Shown in pieces: positions 1-6,237 of a stretch of 13,616 nt of DNA. The DNA comes from an uncultured Christensenella sp. GTDB lineage: Bacteria; Bacillota; Clostridia; Christensenellales; UBA1242. The DNA is taken from assembly GCA_948471335.1 (NCBI GenBank), contig CAOKRZ010000020.1:1-13616 (forward strand). The letters run 5' to 3'. How positions within the stretch are numbered: position 1 is the stretch's first letter; each line of letters starts with the position of its first letter. The notes under the pieces were generated by a model. It saw only the letters and a list, made by a program, of their open reading frames with translations. It had not been told where the DNA came from and did not search any database. A program made the translations under genes and the position numbers.

Positions 1-840
1 CTTGAGCTTAATGATAAAAATCAACTTATCATTCGTTATGAAGACAGTGAAAGTATGATTCAATGCTATAATCCAATTGAATATCCAGGATTCAAAAAAG
101 TTCAAACTGCTGAATTCTTTGGGATAAGCAAGAAGGATTTCAAAACTTCTGTTTCAAAGTCAATTTTCTCAGTTGCTATTGATGACTCAAGACCAATCCT
201 TAAAGGTGTTCTTTTCGACATCAACGGAAAAGAACTTAATGTTGTTGCGCTTGATGGATATAGACTTGCAAGAGTTAAAAAGCACATAACTTCAAACATC
301 AAAAAATCTATTGTTGTTCCATCAAGAAGCTTAAGCGAACTTTCAAAACTTATTGATGACAGTGATGAAATTATCAATGTTTACATTGACGAATTCACAA
401 TTATGGTTGACCTTGGGGATACAAAGGTTACTTCAAGACTTCTTGAAGGAGACTATATCAACTATAAACAAATTATTCCAGTGAACTATGAAACATTTGT
501 TATTGTTAACAAAGAACAATTTGAACAAGCACTTGAAAGAGCAACCCTTCTTTCAAAAACATCTTCAAACAACTTCGTTAAGTTTGATATCAGAGAAAAC
601 AATCTCTGCATAACTTCAAACTCAGAACTTGGAAATATCAAGGAAAACATTCCTGTAACAGTAAGCGGAAAAGATCTTGTTATTTCTTTCAACCCAAGAT
701 ACTTTCTTGAAAGCTTGAGAGTTAATGCAAATGAGTTTGTTAAGATTTGCTTCAATAAATCTTCAACTCCATGTGTTATTGTTCCAACTGAAGAAGATGA
801 ATTCTTGTATCTCATCTTGCCAGTAAGAGTAATAGGGTGA
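1..840 (+). CDS. dnaN: DNA polymerase III beta subunit (sliding clamp), 5'-truncated
   Basis: The beta clamp is a dimeric ring that encircles DNA and tethers replicative polymerase and other DNA-processing proteins. The reading frame is open from base 1, so the gene enters from the left edge. About 280 residues are visible against roughly 365 for the family, so about 85-90 N-terminal residues are missing. An in-frame ATG at 55 is internal and not the start, because clamp-like sequence (L.L.....LIIRYEDS) precedes it. Recognisable clamp features are the ALDGYRLA segment in domain 2, the DGD/EGDYINYKQIIP-type segment near the domain 1/2 region, and the C-terminal YLILPVR, which resembles the clamp's usual terminal strand. 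The gene stops with TGA and is followed by a terminator hairpin at 869-890. dnaA and oriC would be expected just upstream, outside the window. Identification is firm. Confidence 0.96.
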   Translation, partial: LELNDKNQLIIRYEDSESMIQCYNPIEYPGFKKVQTAEFFGISKKDFKTSVSKSIFSVAIDDSRPILKGVLFDINGKELNVVALDGYRLARVKKHITSNIKKSIVVPSRSLSELSKLIDDSDEIINVYIDEFTIMVDLGDTKVTSRLLEGDYINYKQIIPVNYETFVIVNKEQFEQALERATLLSKTSSNNFVKFDIRENNLCITSNSELGNIKENIPVTVSGKDLVISFNPRYFLESLRVNANEFVKICFNKSSTPCVIVPTEEDEFLYLILPVRVIG

Positions 841-868
841 TTTAATCACTTTTTAAGAATAGAAAAAA

Positions 869-895
869 AGGACATCTTATATGATGTCCTCTTTT
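869..895. terminator. Bidirectional rho-independent terminator after dnaN
   Basis: An 8-bp perfect stem AGGACATC/GATGTCCT (869-876 with 883-890, loop 877-882) is followed on the plus strand by CTTTTATTT. On the minus strand it is followed by a run of T (bases 862-868 are A). It lies between the convergent genes dnaN (plus) and dut (minus), so it can end transcription from both sides. Confidence 0.85.
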
Positions 896-905
896 ATTTA
901 TTAAT

Positions 906-923
906 AAAAAGTGCTTAAAGCAC
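906..923 (-). terminator. Terminator hairpin overlapping the dut stop codon
   Basis: GTGCT-TAA-AGCAC (911-915 with 919-923) is followed on the minus strand by TTTTTATT (bases 910 downward). The hairpin includes the last codons and the TAA stop of dut. It is short, so it may be only a first, weak terminator ahead of the stronger one at 869-890. Confidence 0.55.
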
Positions 924-1433
924 GTTTGTTGAACCAAAACCTTTATCTTTTCTTTGAGAATCTATTTTTAAAAGATCTTCATAAGAAAGCTCTTCAACTT
1001 TCATTTTTTCGACTCTGTGGATAATTCCTTGAGCAATTGCCTTTGAAGTCGAATAGAAAAGATATTTATCTTTTTTAAGTTTAAGTTTTTCTGCAAGTTC
1101 TTCTTCAGATATATTTGAAATGTAAAGTGGAAGATTTCCGCCATTGTAAATTGCAATCTTAATTTCTCCTCTATAACCACTGTCAATTACACCAGCACTT
1201 CTTTTGATGCCTTTTATTCCAGTGCTTGAGCGCTCCTCGATTTGAAGATAGAAGTTTTTATCGCAAGCCCAAGCAATACTTGTGGGAACAAGCTTTGTTT
1301 CGTTGGGTTCAACTTTTATGTACTCTTCTTCAAAGCACGCATAAAAGTCATAACCGGCGTTTTCATCAAGTTTTGTGGGAATTATTCCTTTTTTATTTAT
1401 TTTTGCAAAATATATTTTCCTTTTGTTGAACAT
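915..1433 (-). CDS. dut: dUTP diphosphatase (dUTPase)
   Basis: Hydrolyses dUTP to dUMP and pyrophosphate, keeping uracil out of DNA and supplying dUMP for thymidylate synthesis; normally a cytosolic homotrimer. All five dUTPase motifs are readable in order: AGYDFYA (residues 26-32), ERSSTGIKG (67-75), AGVIDSGYRGEI (80-91, with the Asp and Tyr expected at the active site), AIAQGII (132-138) and RKDKGFGST (161-169). Motif 5 reads RKDKGFGST instead of the commoner RGEGGFGST. The stretch between motifs 3 and 4 is longer than usual, with an acidic/lysine-rich piece at about 104-130, which brings the protein to 172 aa against about 145-150. The start is supported by AAGGAG at 1440-1445. The gene is transcribed alone, against dnaN, from an extended -10 promoter. 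The related dCTP deaminase is unlikely given motifs 3 and 5. Confidence 0.94.
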   Translation of the reverse strand: MFNKRKIYFAKINKKGIIPTKLDENAGYDFYACFEEEYIKVEPNETKLVPTSIAWACDKNFYLQIEERSSTGIKGIKRSAGVIDSGYRGEIKIAIYNGGNLPLYISNISEEELAEKLKLKKDKYLFYSTSKAIAQGIIHRVEKMKVEELSYEDLLKIDSQRKDKGFGSTNVL

Positions 1434-1451
1434 GATTTTCTCCTTATGTTG

Positions 1452-1479
1452 ATTATATCATAAAGTTTCATATAAACAA
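1452..1479 (-). promoter_or_regulatory. dut promoter (extended -10)
   Basis: Minus-strand TGATATAAT (complement of 1452-1460) gives a consensus -10 (1452-1457) with a TGn extension. The best -35 at 16-bp spacing is a weak TTGTTT (1474-1479). The predicted start of transcription lies about at the ribosome binding site, leaving a very short leader. Confidence 0.6.
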
Positions 1480-1508
1480 AAAAAAAGATAAGAGTTTTTC
1501 TTATCTTT
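1476..1508 (-). terminator. Terminator of the 1507-1851 gene
   Basis: A 10-bp perfect stem AAAGATAAGA/TCTTATCTTT (1484-1493 with 1499-1508, 5-base loop) is followed on the minus strand by a long T run (complement of the A run that ends at 1486). It sits directly after the minus-strand hypothetical gene and upstream of dut, so dut needs its own promoter, which is present. Confidence 0.85.
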
Positions 1509-1851
1509 ATTTTGTAAGTTCACCGTTTGGAAAGCATTTTGGGCAAAGTGGAATGTTATCAAATTTTGTCATAAGTGCATTTTTTGAAGAGACTATAACT
1601 GGAGTGAAATTTTTAAGTTCTCTTTGAGGAAGAGTTCCAAATCTTTGGAAGTATGAGATCTTTTCTTTTCCATCTGTGGATTTAAGTCTTGCTATATGTT
1701 GGTTGCAGTTTGTGTCATATTGAGCAAATTTATATGAACCAATTATTGAATAGTTTGGATCAGTTCCATAATAGCAAAATAAAGGTCTTTTATTTATTTT
1801 ATGAACTTGCGCTTCCCCTGCTTTTGGTGTGATTATATATCCGTCAAACAT
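1507..1851 (-). CDS. Hypothetical protein with a C-terminal CPKC motif
   Basis: I do not recognise this 114-residue protein. The frame is open back to 1884, but I place the start at the ATG at 1849-1851 because AAGGAG lies just upstream of it; the 1884 start would fall inside the promoter. No signal peptide or membrane segment is visible, so it is probably cytosolic. It has four cysteines: C26, C49 (in TNCNQH, with H52 nearby), C103 and C106. The last two form a CPKC pair near the C-terminus, which suggests a metal site (zinc-ribbon-like) or a redox pair; this is inference. It is transcribed alone from a strong promoter at 1875-1902, divergent from rpmH, and ends in its own terminator. Confidence 0.72.
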   Translation of the reverse strand: MFDGYIITPKAGEAQVHKINKRPLFCYYGTDPNYSIIGSYKFAQYDTNCNQHIARLKSTDGKEKISYFQRFGTLPQRELKNFTPVIVSSKNALMTKFDNIPLCPKCFPNGELTK

Positions 1852-1874
1852 ATGTTTCTCCTTTTTTCTAGATA

Positions 1875-1902
1875 AGTATATCACTTTTTTTTATAATGTC
1901 AA
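1875..1902 (-). promoter_or_regulatory. Promoter of the 1507-1851 gene
   Basis: On the minus strand, TTGACA (complement of 1897-1902) and TATACT (complement of 1875-1880) are 16 bp apart. The -10 has a TGA extension (TGATATACT). This is a near-consensus housekeeping-sigma promoter, divergent from that of rpmH. Confidence 0.8.
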
Positions 1903-1965
1903 TAGTAAAATATATGAAAAATTTTTCTTTTCGACAATGGTAAATTAAAAATATTCAATTTGTGA

Positions 1966-1994
1966 TTGACAAAAGAGTTTTATTTATTTATAAT
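1966..1994 (+). promoter_or_regulatory. rpmH operon promoter (perfect consensus)
   Basis: TTGACA (1966-1971), a 17-bp spacer, then TATAAT (1989-1994): an exact match to the vegetative sigma-70/SigA consensus at ideal spacing. Transcription should start near 2001, giving a leader of about 28 bases with AAGGAGG at 2014-2020. This fits strong, growth-linked expression of rpmH-rnpA-yidD-yidC-jag. Confidence 0.92.
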
Positions 1995-2028
1995 AAAATA
2001 GTTACTACTATATAAGGAGGCGAATATC

Positions 2029-2163
2029 ATGAAAAGAACATATCAACCTAAGAAGAGACAAAGAAGCAAAGTTCATGGGTTCAGAAAAAGAATGAGCACA
2101 AAAAGCGGAAGAAATGTTTTGAAAAGAAGAAGAAATCGTGGAAGAAAAAAACTTTCAGCTTAA
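2029..2163 (+). CDS. rpmH: Large subunit ribosomal protein bL34
   Basis: A structural protein of the 50S subunit. The 44-residue product begins MKRTYQPKKRQRSKVHGF and continues with the Arg/Lys-rich body typical of bL34 (RMSTKSGRNVLKRRR...RKKLSA), exactly the family length. The start is fixed by a perfect AAGGAGG at 2014-2020, nine bases upstream. It is the first gene of the operon, and its last 26 bases overlap the start of rnpA in another frame, which suggests translational coupling. Gene order rpmH-rnpA is near-universal in bacteria. Identification is certain. Confidence 0.98.
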   Translation: MKRTYQPKKRQRSKVHGFRKRMSTKSGRNVLKRRRNRGRKKLSA

Positions 2164-2488
2164 AACAAAAGAAAGGGCTGACCATAGATTAAAAAAAAAT
2201 AAACACTTCGGATATATCTACAAAAAAGGCAAGAGAAAATCTACAAAGAATTTAACACTCTTTATTGTTCCAAGCAAGTTTAAAACTTATAAGATTGGTT
2301 TTTCAGTAAGCAAGAAACAAGGCAAAGCAAATGAAAGAAACAAACTTAAAAGAAGACTTAAAGAGATTGTTAGAGTAAACAGCTTACCAGAAAATTATTT
2401 CAATTATGTAATTCTCGCAAGAGAAGGGGCTCACTCACTTGAATTTTGTGAGCTTGAAAAACAAGTAAAAGATCTTTTTAAGAAATGA
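2138..2488 (+). CDS. rnpA: Ribonuclease P protein component
   Basis: The basic protein subunit of RNase P, which with the RNA subunit matures tRNA 5' ends. The 116-residue product shows the family pattern: RLKKNKHFGYIYKKGKR (17-33), the central KIGFSVSKKQGKANERNKLKRRLKE region with the RNR-type motif at 67-73, and a C-terminal helix. The start is GTG at 2138, inside rpmH. A stop lies upstream in the same frame at 2120-2122, and no other usual start codon occurs before the conserved core, so GTG is the only ordinary choice. Upstream sequence is only purine-rich (AGAAGAAG), so initiation may depend on coupling to rpmH. It ends in ATGA, shared with the start of yidD. Confidence 0.95.
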   Translation: MEEKNFQLKTKERADHRLKKNKHFGYIYKKGKRKSTKNLTLFIVPSKFKTYKIGFSVSKKQGKANERNKLKRRLKEIVRVNSLPENYFNYVILAREGAHSLEFCELEKQVKDLFKK

Positions 2489-2751
2489 AAAAGATAAAAA
2501 GATTTTTTTCATTTTTGGCAAGCATTCCAATTTATTTCTATAAGTTTTGTATTTCTCCCCTGCTTCCACATGTTTGTAGATTTACGCCAAGTTGTTCAAA
2601 TTATTTTTTACAAGCTTTAAAAAGTTATGGAGTTATCAAAGGTTCTTTTATAGGTTTTAAAAGAATTTGTAGATGCACACCAAGAAATCGTCACTATGGT
2701 TATGACCCATTGCCAATAAATATTAAAGGAGAAGGCAAATGGCTATTTTAA
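2485..2751 (+). CDS. yidD: Membrane protein insertion efficiency factor YidD
   Basis: A small membrane-associated protein that assists YidC-dependent insertion of membrane proteins. The 88-residue sequence has the family signature in order: an amphipathic/hydrophobic N-terminus (FFSFLASIPIYFYKFCISP, about 7-25), CRFTPSCSNYFLQAL (31-45) with the paired cysteines, GVIKGSFIGFKRICRC (49-64) and the C-terminal GYDPLP. The start ATG overlaps the rnpA stop by four bases (ATGA), and the 3' end overlaps yidC by 13 bases, so the three genes are tightly coupled. Identification is firm. Confidence 0.96.
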   Translation: MKKIKRFFSFLASIPIYFYKFCISPLLPHVCRFTPSCSNYFLQALKSYGVIKGSFIGFKRICRCTPRNRHYGYDPLPINIKGEGKWLF

Positions 2752-4091
2752 GCACCCTGCTCGCAGTAAGCGAGCCATCTGGCTTTTGGGTCAGTATAAT
2801 CAAGGCATTTGAAAGTGGTGTTCAGAATTATGTTTTGGCAATTATTCTTTTGACAATCATTATTAGAATTATTTGGGCACCAATTGACACCTTGAACAGG
2901 CGTATGTCATTTAAAATGAGCGTGCAACAAGCAAAGTTGAAACCTGAGCTTGACATCATTAACAAAAAATACGCAAATGATCCGAAGATGCTCAAACAAA
3001 AACAGAATGAGCTTTATCAAAAGAATAACACAAAAAGCATGGGAAGCTGCGCGTTTATGTTTATCTTCCTTGCGCTCAACTTGGTTGTGTTTTTCACATT
3101 GTTTTCAGGTTTGAACTCAATGGCGTCATACAAGATAAGTGATACGTATGAAAATCTTAAATATGATTATGCAAACACACTTGTTTTGACTGATGAGTAT
3201 ACAAACGGTCTTAAAAATATTGAAGAATTTAAAGATTATGAAAATCTATATTTTGAGCGTTACACTTCAGAAGATGGAAAAGAGATGATTGGTCTGTTTA
3301 ACAAAACAACCAATGAAAAAGTTGCAGAAAGAGAATACGAAAAAGACTTCTCATACAAAAAAAATCAGGTGAATGAAGAAACTGGAGAAAATGAAGAAGT
3401 CACGGTTTCTACAAATGAACATTTGACTGAAATATTAAATAGATTCTATCCAGAAAATGAAGAAGAAAACGGCGTTGTTGTTCTAGAAACAGAAACAACT
3501 GACGAAGAAGGAAATGTAAAAACTGAGAAAATTTTCTTTGGACAAACTTTCAAATTGCCAGCAATGAATTTTATCAGCATTTCTTATAACAAAACAAAGG
3601 AAAACTTCCTTTGGATTGACAACATATGGATGGCAGACTCACCTTTTGAAAAATCAGTGTTTACTTACAAAACTTTTGTTTCAAGAGTTGGAGAAAAAAA
3701 TGTTGAGGCTGGCGAAGAAAAAATTTACAATTCATTTATGAGCGAACTTCGAAACTCACAAGCAAGAGTGAATGGTTATCTTATATTGCCACTGCTTTGC
3801 GTAATTTCATCTTTCTTATCAATTTGGCTTTCTTCAAGAAAGAAGAAAGGAGAAGAAATTCCTCAGCAAGCAAATGGCAAATTTATGAAATTTATCATGC
3901 CTTGCATATTCGGAATATTCGCACTTTTCTATAACAGTGTATTTGCGATTTATATGTTTGTAAGTCAGCTTATAAGTGCACTTTTGATTCCACTTCAAAA
4001 TCTTATCATCAACAAGTGGAGTCAGCATGACGAAAAGAAAGAAGAAAAAAATAAGAAAGTGGTTGAAGTAGACTACTCTCGCAAATTCTAG
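2739..4091 (+). CDS. yidC: Membrane protein insertase YidC/Oxa1 with a large extracytoplasmic insertion
   Basis: Inserts and folds membrane proteins, alone or with SecYEG. The start has AAAGGAGAAGG just upstream. Core elements in order: first core membrane segment about 30-48 (NYVLAIILLTIIIRIIWAP) with R43 at the place of the groove arginine; cytoplasmic hairpin 50-100; second segment 103-125; the FLWID region 290-294; segments about 346-366, 384-403 and 404-425; and a basic Lys-rich tail to 450. Gram-positive YidC proteins are usually about 250-290 aa. Here about 155 acidic residues (130-285) separate the second segment from FLWID, and a second piece of about 40 residues (302-345) follows it. 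By Oxa1 topology both lie outside the cell. I see no lipobox cysteine, although one is common in Gram-positive YidC. Family assignment is firm; the role of the insertion is unknown. Confidence 0.94.
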   Translation: MAILSTLLAVSEPSGFWVSIIKAFESGVQNYVLAIILLTIIIRIIWAPIDTLNRRMSFKMSVQQAKLKPELDIINKKYANDPKMLKQKQNELYQKNNTKSMGSCAFMFIFLALNLVVFFTLFSGLNSMASYKISDTYENLKYDYANTLVLTDEYTNGLKNIEEFKDYENLYFERYTSEDGKEMIGLFNKTTNEKVAEREYEKDFSYKKNQVNEETGENEEVTVSTNEHLTEILNRFYPENEEENGVVVLETETTDEEGNVKTEKIFFGQTFKLPAMNFISISYNKTKENFLWIDNIWMADSPFEKSVFTYKTFVSRVGEKNVEAGEEKIYNSFMSELRNSQARVNGYLILPLLCVISSFLSIWLSSRKKKGEEIPQQANGKFMKFIMPCIFGIFALFYNSVFAIYMFVSQLISALLIPLQNLIINKWSQHDEKKEEKNKKVVEVDYSRKF

Positions 4092-4112
4092 TTTAAAAAT
4101 AATGGAGGGATT

Positions 4113-4940
4113 ATGTTACAAGCAGAAGGAATTGGAAGCAACATTGAAAAGGCAATTGAAAATGCGCTTTTAGAGCTTAAAGCTCCAAGAGAAGATGTTG
4201 ATATCAAAATTATAAGTCAAGGCGGACTTTTCAAAAAGGCAAAAGTTCTTGTTTCAATCAGTGATGATGTGAAAGAAAAGTATATAAAAAAATCAGCTCA
4301 TAAAGAAAAAATAAACAGTCTTGACATTGATACTGAAAAAGACAAAGCAAAAAAAGAAAAATTAGAAATGCTTAATGAGCGATTAAAAGAAATTAAAGAA
4401 ATAAAAAAAGAAAATTTAGAACAAACAGAAACCAAGTCTGAGTCAAAAACATCTGAAACAAAAAAACAAGAAAAACCTGCAGCAAAAAAAGAAAACAAAT
4501 TTGTTGACCCAAAAACTTTTATTGAAGGATTCTTCAAAGCCCTTGACAAAGAAGTTTCAATTGAAGTTATTGAAAACGAAGACGGCATCACATATTCAGT
4601 TAATGGCGAAAATATGGGAGATGTTATCGGAAGACGAGGAGAATGTCTCTACGCAATTTCAAACATTATGAAAACTTTGGCTCCAAGATCTGAAAAGCGT
4701 GTCCTTCTTGATATTTCAAGCTATAAAGAAAGAAGAGAAGAAAGCCTTGCTGCAACTGCAAGAAGAATTGCAAACAAGGTTGCAAAGTCTGGAAGATATT
4801 TCAAGCTTGAACCAATGAATGCTGCTGAAAGAAGAATTATTCACACCACCCTTCAAAATGACGACAGAGTGACAACACTCAGTAAGGGAAGTGAACCGAA
4901 AAGATATTGCATCATTTTCCCAAAGGAATATAAAGAATAA
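4113..4940 (+). CDS. khpB: RNA-binding protein Jag/KhpB (Jag_N-KH-R3H)
   Basis: A cytosolic RNA-binding protein, called Jag, EloR or KhpB, linked in other Gram-positives to control of cell elongation and often paired with KhpA. Three parts are clear. A Jag_N domain occupies 1-50 (AEGIGSNIEKAIENAL...GLFKKAKV). A highly charged Lys/Glu linker, probably helical, covers about 51-130. The KH domain follows at about 135-192, with GRRG at 173-176 as its GxxG loop. The R3H domain runs from about 195 to 272, with R240 and H244 (ERRIIH) as the R-x3-H pair. The start has GGAGGGA upstream. It lies 21 bases after yidC, the standard neighbour, and ends the operon before a strong terminator. Identification is firm. 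Confidence 0.96.
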   Translation: MLQAEGIGSNIEKAIENALLELKAPREDVDIKIISQGGLFKKAKVLVSISDDVKEKYIKKSAHKEKINSLDIDTEKDKAKKEKLEMLNERLKEIKEIKKENLEQTETKSESKTSETKKQEKPAAKKENKFVDPKTFIEGFFKALDKEVSIEVIENEDGITYSVNGENMGDVIGRRGECLYAISNIMKTLAPRSEKRVLLDISSYKERREESLAATARRIANKVAKSGRYFKLEPMNAAERRIIHTTLQNDDRVTTLSKGSEPKRYCIIFPKEYKE

Positions 4941-4958
4941 ATGCTTAAAGCACATAAT

Positions 4959-4988
4959 AAAAAGACCTAATAAACTTAGGTCTTTTTT
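4959..4988. terminator. Bidirectional terminator of the rpmH-jag operon
   Basis: AAAAAGACCTAA (4959-4970) pairs with TTAGGTCTTTTT (4976-4987) around the loop TAAAC. There is a T run on both strands. It ends the plus-strand operon after jag and also the minus-strand gene whose stop codon is at 4987-4989. Confidence 0.93.
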
Positions 4989-5583
4989 ATATGTTTTGTA
5001 TGTCGGCTGAAAGCTCTTGCAGCTGAATTTCGCTTAAATGTTTTCCTTTTGGATTTGTTATCATGTATGTTTGTGAAAAAGTATAATATTCATCATCATA
5101 AAAGTCAGGACAAATTAATTTTTGTAGTTTTGTCATTGTTTCAACATCATCATACCAACCAACTTTATGAGTGTATAGATTTGCTTCAATTTGGTTTGCA
5201 AAATGTATATCATCTATTGAGCCTTTGTATAAAGCAACTTTCCAAGAAAGTGGATCTGGGATTGCATCCGCAGCACATTCTGTTGCAGCCAAACCAAAAA
5301 AATTTATCATTTTTATTAAACTTTTATTCTTAAAATTTTCGAATGAGCCATTTATTGAAATTTCGTCTGATAGAAAATCATTGAAATATAATTCTTGTTC
5401 TGCAACGGAAAAACTATCAAGCAAAGAATTTGTCAGATTTGCAACGGCGTGTCCAAAACAATTAGTTTTTATTATTGTTTTGTCTGTATAAGCTTCCAAT
5501 TTCCTGCTTGGTAGATAACCCCTTTCGAAGATATATCTATATTTTGTGATGGTTTTTATAAGCATTTTTTCGTCAACTGTCAT
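4987..5583 (-). CDS. Uncharacterised NCFGHA/SWKVALY family protein, paralog A
   Basis: A 198-residue protein of unknown function, clearly homologous to the next gene at 5626-6201. Shared blocks in order: GYLPSR (22-27), NCFGHAVANLT (41-51), FGL...EC (96-103), SWKVALY (113-119), DIHF (125-128), YTHKVGWY (137-144) and TYMITNPKGK (172-181). No signal peptide or membrane segment is seen. From memory, a similar order of blocks (NCY.YA, then D.HF, then W..K.G) occurs in uncharacterised bacterial proteins. A Cys followed by a later His would fit a papain/NlpC-like hydrolase with C42 and H127, but that is speculation. It has no Shine-Dalgarno site; its -10 box ends six bases before the ATG, predicting a leaderless transcript. 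The start is also supported by alignment with paralog B. Confidence 0.8.
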   Translation of the reverse strand: MTVDEKMLIKTITKYRYIFERGYLPSRKLEAYTDKTIIKTNCFGHAVANLTNSLLDSFSVAEQELYFNDFLSDEISINGSFENFKNKSLIKMINFFGLAATECAADAIPDPLSWKVALYKGSIDDIHFANQIEANLYTHKVGWYDDVETMTKLQKLICPDFYDDEYYTFSQTYMITNPKGKHLSEIQLQELSADIQNI

Positions 5584-5589
5584 ACAATC

Positions 5590-5617
5590 ATTCTATCACA
5601 AAATTTTTATTTGTCAA
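5590..5617 (-). promoter_or_regulatory. Promoter of paralog A, predicted leaderless
   Basis: On the minus strand, TTGACA (complement of 5612-5617) and TAGAAT (complement of 5590-5595) are 16 bp apart, with an extended TGA (TGATAGAAT). The -10 ends six bases before the ATG, so transcription should begin at or next to the start codon. The whole promoter fits into the 42 bases between the two paralogs. Confidence 0.78.
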
Positions 5618-5625
5618 GATGCAAT

Positions 5626-6201
5626 TTATATTTCTATAGTCACATTTTTTTTGAAAGCTTGATCAATTTCATCTTTGCCGTTAAAGTTTGTGATCATAAA
5701 TGTCTTTCCAAGAGTATATTCATGAGTGTTTGAAACAACATGTTTTGGAAGAGAAGGATAGAGAGTTATGTCCTGATAAAATCCAAGCTTTCCTGTCCAA
5801 ATCTCATTTCTTTCTTCTTTTAAGAAGTGGCAATCGTTGCCATATTCATCAACATAAAGTGCAACCTTCCAAGAGCGTTTGTCAGCCAAATCATTTTTTC
5901 TGCATTCTTTAACATCAAGCCCATACATATTTGCGGTATCTATAAATTGATATTCAACATTTTCGAAAGTGAACTCGCCGAAATTTAATCCTAAGCAAAA
6001 AATTCTACGGTCATCTTTTGTGAATCCTTTAAGAAGATCATCAGTCAAATTGAAAAGTGCATGGCCAAGGCCGTTGGTTAGTTCAATTGTGTCGTCTTCA
6101 TAATGACAAAGGTATCTTCTTGGAATGTAACCGTAGTTTTTCATTATATTTTCAAGTCGCGCAAAAGCGAACTTGTTTTTTGTTTGAACTTGTTCGATCA
6201 T
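5626..6201 (-). CDS. Uncharacterised NGLGHA/SWKVALY family protein, paralog B (Cys lost)
   Basis: A second, diverged copy of the gene just downstream: 191 residues from the ATG at 6199-6201 (an adjacent ATG at 6202-6204 is equally possible). Matching blocks: GYIPRR (24-29), NGLGHALFNLT (43-53), YGLDVKEC (93-100), SWKVALY (110-116), DCHF (123-126), WTGKLGFY (135-142) and TFMITN (167-172). The Cys of NCFGHA in paralog A is replaced by Gly44 while His47 is kept. If that Cys is catalytic in the family, this copy is inactive or regulatory; this is inference. The frame runs upstream to 6369, but that would overlap the mnmE start and cross a promoter, and alignment with paralog A supports starting near 6201. 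No Shine-Dalgarno site is present. No terminator separates it from paralog A, so readthrough is likely. Confidence 0.78.
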   Translation of the reverse strand: MIEQVQTKNKFAFARLENIMKNYGYIPRRYLCHYEDDTIELTNGLGHALFNLTDDLLKGFTKDDRRIFCLGLNFGEFTFENVEYQFIDTANMYGLDVKECRKNDLADKRSWKVALYVDEYGNDCHFLKEERNEIWTGKLGFYQDITLYPSLPKHVVSNTHEYTLGKTFMITNFNGKDEIDQAFKKNVTIEI

Positions 6202-6208
6202 CATATAT

Positions 6209-6237
6209 ATAATACCCCACTTCACAATATGTTGCAA
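6209..6237 (-). promoter_or_regulatory. Promoter of paralog B, predicted leaderless
   Basis: On the minus strand, TTGCAA (complement of 6232-6237), a 17-bp spacer and TATTAT (complement of 6209-6214). The -10 ends four bases before the ATG at 6204 and seven before the ATG at 6201; the seven-base gap favours a leaderless start at 6201. The gap sequence has no Shine-Dalgarno match. Confidence 0.6.

Noticed and set aside
1016..1024. Perfect DnaA-box-like TGTGGATAA inside dut
   Set aside because: It is single, within coding sequence, and encodes conserved-looking dUTPase residues; no cluster of boxes is seen nearby, so it does not support an origin here.
1852..1884. Upstream ATG for the four-cysteine protein at 1884
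   Set aside because: It overlaps the -10 box of its own promoter; the ATG at 1851 has AAGGAG.
1852..2028. Possible oriC in the AT-rich gap before rpmH
   Set aside because: No DnaA boxes are found; the gap is explained by two divergent promoters.
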